DNA of 13,817 nt from NCBI GenBank assembly GCA_964633955.1, contig CAZWIA010000029.1, positions 1 through 13,817 on the forward strand, given 5' to 3'. The notes under the pieces were generated by a model. It did not search any database. It was not told the DNA's origin and saw only the letters and a program-made list of their open reading frames with translations. This DNA is from JAQBQQ01 sp964633955 (GTDB lineage Bacteria; Patescibacteriota; Gracilibacteria; Peribacterales; Peribacteraceae). A program made the translations under genes and the position numbers. Shown here piece after piece: positions 1-7,300 of this stretch; position 1 is the first letter of the stretch, and each line of letters begins with the position of its first letter.

Positions 1-453
1 TCACCGCGCCGCCCGGTACCCCGCCTTCTCCGCCTCCGCGGACGTAGGGAAGTACACGCGGTTCTGCGGCTTGATGGTGTTCCCCGACCGGCCCGTCACG
101 GGGTAGTAGACGCGGCCCTGGCGGGAGGCAAAGAACCGCGCGCCGGGCGGGAGCGGGATCACCACTTCCTCCCGCGCCGTGACCGGCACCGCCAGGCGGA
201 AGCTGCCGTCCGCCGCGGTGTCCGCGCTGGCGCGATCAGACAGCACGCGCGCGTCCCCCGCAATGCTCCCCCGGAGCACGCCGCCCCGCACGCCGGTCAC
301 AGACACCACTGCCGTCCGCGGCCGTGCGTCCGGCACAAGGGTCACAGGCAGCGTCTCCGGCAGCCGCGCAAGCGCGTGCACCCGGCCGGCCAGGGCGGAG
401 AAGACCATGAGGAGGAGAACGGCGGCAATCGGCAGTGCGCGCTGGAAGCGCAT
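1..453 (-). CDS. Small exported protein with a cysteine-less Ada/SNc-tail-like C-terminal motif
   Basis: A 150-residue protein of unknown function. I chose the ATG at 453 (MRFQRAL) because it puts a clean signal peptide at the N-terminus: basic residues, a hydrophobic stretch at about 7-22 and a possible cleavage after VHA near residue 28. An in-frame ATG at 480 would add nine mostly proline residues. The middle (about 30-105) looks like a small beta-rich domain but I cannot name it. The last 40 residues (FFASRQGRVYYP ... IKPQNRVYFPTSAEAEKAGY) follow the layout of the small metal-binding motif found at the tail of staphylococcal-nuclease-like and many CPR proteins (Ada-like, with IKPENRVYF and EEA..AGYRPC). 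The cysteines and histidine that would bind metal are absent and the protein stops right after GYRAAR. It is therefore probably a non-metal structural relic or a binding motif. TGA stop at 1-3. A weak promoter may lie at 516-542. Confidence 0.75.
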   Translation of the reverse strand: MRFQRALPIAAVLLLMVFSALAGRVHALARLPETLPVTLVPDARPRTAVVSVTGVRGGVLRGSIAGDARVLSDRASADTAADGSFRLAVPVTAREEVVIPLPPGARFFASRQGRVYYPVTGRSGNTIKPQNRVYFPTSAEAEKAGYRAAR

Positions 454-492
454 GGGAGAAGGCGGCAAGGGCGGGAGCATAACACAAACCAA

Positions 493-575
493 GAATTATG
501 AATGATGAATCAAGAATTATGCAGACGGCTCATGCATGACAACTGCCATAATTCCTGATTCATCATTCTTGATTC
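493..575. repeat. AT-rich imperfect palindrome made of GAAT words
   Basis: The left arm 493-521 and right arm 547-575 are inverted copies of each other, matching at 25 of 29 positions, with a 25-base loop (522-546). Each arm is itself a chain of short direct repeats (GAATTATG, GAATGATG, GAATCAAG). The block is AT-rich within a GC-rich region and begins four bases after the TGA stop of the 580-1020 gene. It could act as that gene's transcript end. Read on the minus strand it also supplies CATAAT words that could be -10 boxes for the next gene. Confidence 0.8.
516..542 (-). promoter_or_regulatory. Possible promoter for the 1-453 gene
   Basis: On the minus strand, TTGTCA (537-542) and CATAAT (516-521) each match the sigma-70 consensus at 5 of 6 positions. 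The spacer is only 15 bases, shorter than ideal. A second CATAAT sits at 495-500. Both CATAAT words lie in the left arm of the palindrome, so folding and promoter use may compete. Weak call. Confidence 0.3.
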
Positions 576-579
576 CCGT

Positions 580-1020
580 TCATGGTGCCTGATTCGCCTG
601 TTCCGGCGGTGTGATATCCACCGGCACCACGTCCACCACCTTGTTCGCCGCCGGATCGTAGAGGATGGCGCGGTCCGGCGTGATGATCAGGTGATCCCCG
701 TTCTTAGCGCGCCCGTAGAAGGGGTTGCCCGGCGCTAGTATCTCCACGCGCGTGATGGTGGCCACGCTCGGCTGCACCCGGGCCGGTAGGGCATAGATGC
801 GGCTCACGCGATCAATGATCCGGTCGGCTGCGCCTTGCCCCTCACGGTTGGCAAGGTCCGCCACCTGGGCGAGGGACTGAGAGAGACGGGCGAGCTCTAA
901 GAGCGCCTCCCGGCGTCGCATCTCCTGGAGGAGCAGGAGCAGAACCAGGACCGCGATGAGGAGGAGCGTGAGCGCGCCCGCGAGCGATCCGTGCCGGGAA
1001 GCGGGCATGCGGTCGGCCAT
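580..1020 (-). CDS. Single-pass membrane protein of a CPR-type hypothetical family
   Basis: A 146-residue protein starting MADRMPASRHG. Residues 13-31 form one strong transmembrane segment (LAGALTLLLIAVLVLLLLL). It is followed by a charged, probably coiled-coil helix (about 32-65, EMRRREALLELARLSQSLA) and a compact C-terminal domain (about 70-140). That domain, with YALP, VATITRVEIL, NPFYGRAKNGDHLII and AILYDPAANKVVDVVPV, resembles a family I associate with CPR genomes, in which a short beta domain with NGDKVLIY and AILYRPSTNKI motifs sits outside the membrane. Its function is unknown. The start is supported by a promoter whose -10 ends 11 bases upstream. Upstream Met codons (for example at 1047) would put the promoter inside the gene. 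It is divergent from the giant gene at 1106, with 85 bases between starts, and may be co-regulated with it. Confidence 0.75.
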   Translation of the reverse strand: MADRMPASRHGSLAGALTLLLIAVLVLLLLLQEMRRREALLELARLSQSLAQVADLANREGQGAADRIIDRVSRIYALPARVQPSVATITRVEILAPGNPFYGRAKNGDHLIITPDRAILYDPAANKVVDVVPVDITPPEQANQAP

Positions 1021-1031
1021 GGCCAGAAGGC

Positions 1032-1060
1032 ATGGTACAGAGCGCATGCGGCTCCGGCAA
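1032..1060 (-). promoter_or_regulatory. Promoter for the 580-1020 gene
   Basis: On the minus strand, TTGCCG (1055-1060), a 17-base spacer and TACCAT (1032-1037) lie 11 bases before the ATG at 1020. Transcription would start about five bases before the start codon, leaving almost no leader. No Shine-Dalgarno site is visible. Confidence 0.5.
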
Positions 1061-1093
1061 GGCGTGTCCCTCGCGCCGGGCGCGCGCGGCCTG

Positions 1094-1099
1094 TACCAT
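1094..1099 (+). promoter_or_regulatory. -10 box giving a leaderless start at 1106
   Basis: TACCAT ends exactly six bases before the ATG at 1106, so transcription would begin at or next to the start codon. No good -35 is visible at 16-18 bases. The nine bases CTGTACCAT (1091-1099) are the exact inverse of ATGGTACAG at 1032-1040, which holds the -10 of the divergent gene. Confidence 0.45.
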
Positions 1100-1105
1100 T
1101 TCCGC

Positions 1106-4100
1106 ATGCTCGGGCGCAGGACAGCGGCGTTCCTCATTCTTGCCTCTGCGTTGGCGGCCGTGGGGGCGGCTGCCGCCCTGCGGATCCTGCAGAGCGGCCC
1201 GCTCCGCGGGGAGTTCAGTACGTGCATTCCGCCGGCAAACCTGCCGCCCTACTGCATCATGGTTTCCGGCTGCAACATCTACTGCGATCCGTTCAATCCC
1301 CCGGGATCCACTAGCGCTAGCGGCGGCTCCCAGAGCGGCGATCAAAGCGCGTCTGCCGATAGCAGCGCGCCGGGTTCCTCCGGCGGGAGCAGCGACCAGT
1401 CATCAGCCGGTTCCAGCGAGAGCGTGTGCATCAACTGCAGCAGCGCTCCGCCCTCGTCCGCGTCATCCGGAGCGTCCTCCTCCTGCCCGTCCCCCGCCAG
1501 CGCTCCCGGGCCCAATTGCTACTACGTCTCTCCCTTCAATCCCGCAACCTGCGGTTTCTGGGTTTGTGCATCCTCCTCCGCTTCCAGCAGCACGTCCGCG
1601 AATAGCAGCGCACCTCCCTCTTCCGCCAGCTCCGGAAGCCCGTCCAGCGAGGCGAGCAGCGCCATCTCCTGCTCGCCGCCCAGCAGCCGGTCGTCGGATG
1701 CCTGCCTATGGGTGCCGTGCATTGCCGGAGATCCCGGCTGTCCAGGCACGCCATCCTGTACCGATCCCAAAGATCCCCGCTGTCTTCCAACCGGGCCGGG
1801 CCCCAGGGGCAACCCCTGCCCGCAGTACCGCCTGGTCTGCCCGTCATCCGCCGCCTCCTCCCTCAGCCGCGGACCGGATACGTACTGCTGCGTAGTCCCT
1901 GGCGCCAACTGCTCCGGACCGTTCCCCTACGCTTTCGGCATCTGCAATCCTCAACTCCCGCAGTCAACCGACCGAGCGGTGTGCGACGCCGCGTGCAAGG
2001 CGATCGCCCCGCCGCCATCTAGCTCCTCTAGCTCCTCCAGCTCTTCCAGCCTGCCGCCGGACCGCTGCTACGGCACCGAGTGCTTCACGGAGGGCGTGGC
2101 AGCCTGCCTGCTGCAGGAGAAGGAGTGCCGGCCGTACTTCCCCGCGCCTGGCGCGCCGCCGTGCTACCAGTGCGTGCCTCCGTCTGATACCTGCGAGGAT
2201 TTTGGTACCTGCCCGTCCTCCTCATCATCTTCGCCCTCATCCTCTTCTTCCTCCACAAGCGACTGCGATGAAGAGCTCCCGCCGCCGCTTACGGACTGTG
2301 AGTGGGTGTGCGAGGAGACGGGCAACTGCCGCCGCTGCCAGGAAGTCTGCGAGGATCCGTGCGACCTGTGGCAAACTTGTCCGTCTTCCTCTTCTTCCTC
2401 CCGGCCGGAATGCACCGGCTTTGAGTGCGAGGAGGGCGGAGATGTCCGGTGCGCGGAGACGGGTGACTACTGCGTGGCGGATTTCACCCGGACATCGTGC
2501 ACCCGGTGCGTCCCGCCGGAGGATTGCGAAGAGTTTGGTGTCTGCCCGTCGTCGTCTTCGTCATCNNNNNNNNNNNNNNNNNNNNNNNNNNNNNNNNNNN
2601 NNNNNNNNNNNNNNNNNNNNNNNNNNNNNNNNNNNNNNNNNNNNNNNNNNNNNNNNNNNNNNNNNGAGCGGCACGTGCCCGTCGTCGTCTTCGTCATCAC
2701 GGTCTTCCTCCTCCTCTACCAGCAGCATCCAGTGTCGGAGCGATCTGGATTGCCCCCTGGAGCAGATGTGCGTGGACGGCCAGTGCCGGCCCAGGCCCTG
2801 CGTCTTCACCGGGGACTGCCCGGCGGGGCAGAGCTGCCAGAACGGCATCTGCCAGGAGCCCGTGTGCGGGGATGGCCGCCTGACGCCGCCGGAGGAATGT
2901 GACGACGGCCGGCGCCAGGACGGCGACGGCTGCAGCGCGCAGTGCCGCCTGGAACGGTGCAATGCCGATACGGACTGTCCGGACGGCACCTGCGGGGGCG
3001 GCATCTGCCGGCCCCCGGAGTGCACGTACGATGAAGACTGTCCAGGAAACCTGCTGTGCCGGAATAACCGCTGCGTCCCCCGCTGCACCCAAGACGGCCA
3101 GTGCGGCATCAACCAGCAGTGCCGGAACGGAGACTGTGTCACGCCGTGCCGGACGGACGCGCAATGCCCCACGGGAGAGCTATGTGAGAACGGCGTCTGC
3201 CGTGACCCCGCGTGCGATACGGACAGCGACTGCGCATCCGGCATGTGCCAAGGCGGCCGGTGCACGGACCCGGAGTGCCAGGGCGATCAGGACTGCGACC
3301 CAGGCGAGTTCTGCCGCAACAACCGCTGCCGCGCCACCTGCGCGTCTGACCGCGACTGCCCCGGCGGCCAGTGCGTGCGGGGCGTCTGCGGCAGGCGGGA
3401 GGACGACCGGTGCACCGTGAACGACGAGTGCGCCGCCGGCCTGTGCCTGAACGGCCGCTGCGCCCCTTGCCAGAGCCATGTCCAGTGCGGCCCGGGACGG
3501 CTGTGCATAGACGGCGTCTGCGCGGGCAGCGTCTGCGGCAACGGCATCCGGGAGGGCGCGGAGGTGTGCGATGACGGCAACTCCCTAGAGACCGATGGCT
3601 GCTCCCGGGACTGCCGCCGCACGGACGGCGCGGAGTGTACATTGGATGACCAGTGCGCGAGCGGCGTCTGCCGGGACGGCACCTGTCGGCCGTGCGTGGA
3701 AGACGGCCAGTGCGGCGGCGGCCTGTGCCAGGACGGGCGGTGCACAGGCGGCCGCCTGTGCGGCAACGGCGTCAGGGAAGGCCGGGAGGAGTGTGACGAC
3801 CGGAACGCCCGCGACGGCGACGGCTGCGCGGCGGATTGTCTCCTGGAGCGGGGCACCTGCGGGGACGGCATCGTGCAGACGCTCCTGGATGAGCAGTGCG
3901 ATCCAGGCCTGCAGTCCGTCCCCCAGTCACCCGCCGTCCCGTGTGATCCCGGCACCTGCCGCTTCCGCCCGGCTACCTGCGGCAACGGCACCGTGGACGC
4001 TGTTGAGGCATGCGATGCCGGCCCGCGGAACAGCAACGCCCCGTCCAAATCCCCGCAGACGGACTGCCGGGAGGATTGCTCCCGCCCGCGCTGCGGGGAC

Positions 4101-4340
4101 GGCGCGGTGGACGTCCTGGAAACGTGCGATGACGGGAACCGCGTGTCCCTGGACGGCTGTGACCGCTTCTGCAAGCAGGAGAAGAGCGCGGGAACCATTG
4201 GCGGTCCCGGCCGGGAAGTCTTTGAATTAGACCCGCCGGGCCGGCCGGGGGAGACCGCCCGCACGGGTCCGGGCGTGGTGGCGGCCATGGCCGCGGGCGC
4301 CGCGGCGGGCTACGCGTGGATGCGGCGGCGCAAGCGCTGA
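1106..4340 (+). CDS. Giant Ser/Cys-rich surface protein with DUF4215-type repeats, interrupted by a gap
   Basis: One gene split by a 100-N gap. Upstream coding runs 1106-2565 in frame 2 and downstream 2667-4340 in frame 3; the known bases total 3,135, divisible by three, so a true gap length divisible by three restores one reading frame of at least 1,044 residues. Order: hydrophobic N-terminal segment (MLGRRTAAFLILASALAAVG); Ser/Ala-rich region with scattered Cys pairs; Cys modules each closed by a C-P-Ser6 linker (for example CEDFGTCPSSSSSS); the gap; about 13 small modules of the form CxxDxxCPxGxxCxNGxC; mixed with DUF4215-like units (CGNGIREGAEVCDDGN); and a C-terminal hydrophobic tail TGPGVVAAM ... 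GYAWMRRRKR. This suits an exported, disulfide-rich, extended protein anchored at the C-terminus. Function such as adhesion or host contact is inference. The next gene is its diverged paralogue. Automatic callers would break it at the gap. Confidence 0.8.
2566..2665. other. Assembly gap (100 N) inside a Ser-linker repeat
   Basis: Exactly 100 N, the conventional placeholder for unknown length. The 23 bases just before the gap (2543-2565, starting TGCCCGTCGTCG) occur again, unchanged, just after it (2676-2698). The gap therefore falls in a repeat that the assembler could not resolve, and one or more Cys modules may be missing. Confidence 0.95.
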
Positions 4341-4368
4341 GCCCTTCCGCACACAGGACGGAGGGTGG

Positions 4369-4374
4369 TACAGT
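4369..4374 (+). promoter_or_regulatory. Possible -10 box for the second giant gene
   Basis: TACAGT, preceded by TGG as a partial extended -10, ends 11 bases before the ATG at 4386. No clear -35 is seen. The seven bases GGTACAG (4367-4373) also occur at 1034-1040 and, inverted, at 1091-1097. The intergenic space is only 45 bases, so read-through from the first giant gene is also possible. Confidence 0.3.
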
Positions 4375-4385
4375 GATGCCCGCTC

Positions 4386-7300
4386 ATGCGCAGGCGCAAG
4401 CTCCTTCTGCGGCTGGGGGTCATTGGCCTGGCGATCTTGTCTGCCATTCTGATCTTTGCCCTGCGCGGCGGGCGAAGCAGGTTACAGAGCGATCTTGGCA
4501 GCGGATGTTTCATGACCACCTGTGATGACCACTACATGCTTGGTTTTACCTACCGACAGTTCTGCGCCGCTCAGAACCAGCTCTGTCACACCACGCAAGC
4601 CTGGGAATGCCCCAGTTGCTACGGCAGTCTGGATAGCGAAGAAGATGGAGGAGGGCAACCGCCAGCGCCTCCCCCAGCCCCAGAGAACCCAGATCCCGGC
4701 GATGAGGGCACTTCCTGCAATACGCATAAAGATTGCGGTACGGGTCGCATGTGCCTCCGGCGCAAGTGCGTGGCGGTAAAGCAGTGCCAATCTTCATCTG
4801 CAAGCAGCGCAGCGTGCTGGGGTCGAAACCATCGGTGTACCACTCAAGAACCGGGAGAGCCTCCGCGTCCGTGGGGTACATGCTGTCCAGGATTACAGTG
4901 CATTAGAGATTTCTGCGCACCAGCTCCTCCTGTGCCCGTTGGAGTCACCCCTCAGTCTTCCACCCGCTTGGCGCAAACTGCCATTCAGCCCCGTCGCTCT
5001 CCCTTCTTGGCGACTGCTGCCTACCCCAACTGCCCCATCAGAAAGGAGGGCCAGTGCTGCAAGGACGCAGACTGTGGAAGTGATAATGAGATCTGCGTGG
5101 GGAGCGCGGTGGTTGGCCATTGCATGGCGAAGGATGAGATCTGCTGCACGCCCAACGGCCAGATTCCGCCCCGGGAAGATCCCACTGACGACGAACGCTC
5201 TGACCATGTGGGCTGCTGCTCCGGTTACTTCTGCGCCAATTCCAAGACATGCGTGGCTCCTGGCGGACAGTGCGGCAATGGTATGCCGCCAGTGCCTGTG
5301 CCGCCGGGCGATCCTTGGCCCGGAGGGGGTGGTGGAGGCGGAGGTGGTGGAGGCGGCGGAGGTGGAGGCGGCGGAGGTGGTGGTGGCGGAGGTGGTGGAG
5401 GCGGCGGAGGTGGTGGTGGCGGAGGTGGTGGTGGCGGAGGCGTGGTAGGTGTGCCCACGTGCAATCTGGCTGACCCCCGGTGCCGGTCGAGCTGCCCAAA
5501 CGTCACCACGGGCGATGTCCTGCGGTGCAACATGCAGTGCCGCCAGAATGGCGGTGTCGGCTGCGTCCTCAATACCCAGTCCTGCCGGCCGGTTTGCATC
5601 GGCGGAACCGCGGGGTCCGGCGGAGGGGGCGCAAGCGTGAGCTCGGGCGGGGCATCATCCGCCGGGGGCAGCGCTTCATCAGCCGGATCCTGCCCCTTCC
5701 CCCCCATTCCTCCACAGCCGTCACCCCAGTGCAATCTCAGGTGCACCAACGCGCAACCCCCACCCGGATGCCCCAGAAACTGCGGCTGGTCCTGTCCGGA
5801 TGGCACAACCAGCAGTAGCAGAGGGAGCAGTGGCGGATCGGGCGGAGGCGGAGGAGGGGGCGGTGGGGGTGGAGGTGGAGGTGGAGGAGGGGGAGGGGGA
5901 GGGAGCGGGGGCGGTGGAAGTGGTGGCAGCCAGGGATCCGGCGGAGGGGGCGGAAGCGGGAGCTCCGGCGGAAGCGGAGGGTCAGGCGGCAGCGGGCGAA
6001 GCGGGAGCAGCGGTCAATCCAGCGTCCGCTCCGGTTCCCCGGGCAGCGGCGGNNNNNNNNNNNNNNNNNNNNNNNNNNNNNNNNNNNNNNNNNNNNNNNN
6101 NNNNNNNNNNNNNNNNNNNNNNNNNNNNNNNNNNNNNNNNNNNNNNNNNNNNCGCAGCGGTTCCAGCGCGGATCCGTGCCTGGGCTTCCGGTGTGATGAC
6201 CCATCGCCGTTCGAGCTCGCGGACGGCACCACGCCCACCAACCGGGAAGCCTGCGGCTTTTCCGGAACGGCATGCCGCAATATGGGTGCGCCGCTCTGCT
6301 TTCAGTGCTATGACCAGAGCAGCTCCAGCCGGTCCGGCTCATCGCGATCGAGCAGCCGGTTCTCCTCTTCCTCCCGGTCCTCCAGCTCCCGGCGGGCATC
6401 CTCCAGCAGCGCGGATCCGTGCCTGGGCTTCCGGTGCGATGACCCGTCGCCCTTTGAGTTTGAGGATGGCACCACGCCCACCAACCGCCAGGTCTGCGTA
6501 CGGGAGGGGCTGGCTTGCCGCAACGTCCCATCCCCCATCTGCTTCCAGTGCTATGACCAGAGCAGTTCCAGCCGGTCCAGCTCGTTACGATCGAGTTCCG
6601 TGCGGTCCTCCGGCTCGTCGCGGTCGAACTCCGTGCGGTCATCCTCCTCACGGTCAAGCAGCTCCCGGTCCTCCTCCCGCGCGAGTTCCGTGCGGTCCTC
6701 CGGCTCGTCGCGGTCGAACTCCGTACGGTCATCCTCCTCACGGTCAAGCAGCTCCCGGTCCTCCTCCCGCGCGAGTTCCGTGCGGTCCTCCGGCTCGTCG
6801 CGGTCGAACTCCGTACGGTCATCCTCCTCACGGTCCTCAAGCAGCCGGAGCGCATCACGGTCCAGCTCCGTACGGTCCCTCAGTTCGTTCCGATCATCCG
6901 GCTCCAGCCGGTCAGGCACAAGCTCCTTGCCGCCATGGCTCGCCTCCTCCAGCCGCCGCGCGGAGTGCGTGTCCGGTACGCAGTGTCCAAGCGGCCAGTG
7001 CCAAAACGGCCGCTGCCTGCCCGCCTGCACCCAAGACGGCGATTGCCTCTCCACCGAACGCTGCGTGAATGGCGCGTGCGTGCCCGTCTCCGGCGGCACG
7101 GGCTTCTGCGGTAACGGCGTCCGGGAAGGGACGGAAGCATGCGATGACGGCAACAGCATCCAGACGGATGCGTGCAGTACGGACTGCCGCCTGGGCCAGA
7201 ACCAGGAGTGTACGGCGGACGAGCAGTGCGGAACCGGCTTCTGCCGGGACGGCCGCTGCGCGGATACCCTCCTCTGCGGCAACGGACAGCTCAACGGCGG

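Noticed and set aside
2666..2902. Continuation of the first giant gene in its original frame after the gap
   Set aside because: The frame after the N filler is arbitrary. Frame 3 continues the Cys-module pattern to 4340, while the original frame loses it at once and stops at 2902.
3287..4288. Minus-strand open frame of 333 codons
   Set aside because: Opposite clear DUF4215-like repeats of the first giant gene; its own sequence is a meaningless Ser/Pro/His mixture that mirrors the repeats.
4341..4385. Terminator between the two giant genes
   Set aside because: Only a weak CCCTTCCG/CGGAGGG pairing with a bulge and no T-run, so read-through is as likely.
5225..5806. Minus-strand frame with a run of about 40 prolines
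   Set aside because: The prolines are simply the reverse complement of the polyglycine codons; the Cys pattern of the plus strand shows which strand codes.
6593..6835. Possible CRISPR-like array
   Set aside because: The 90-base units are contiguous with no unique spacers and encode in-frame Ser/Arg repeats.
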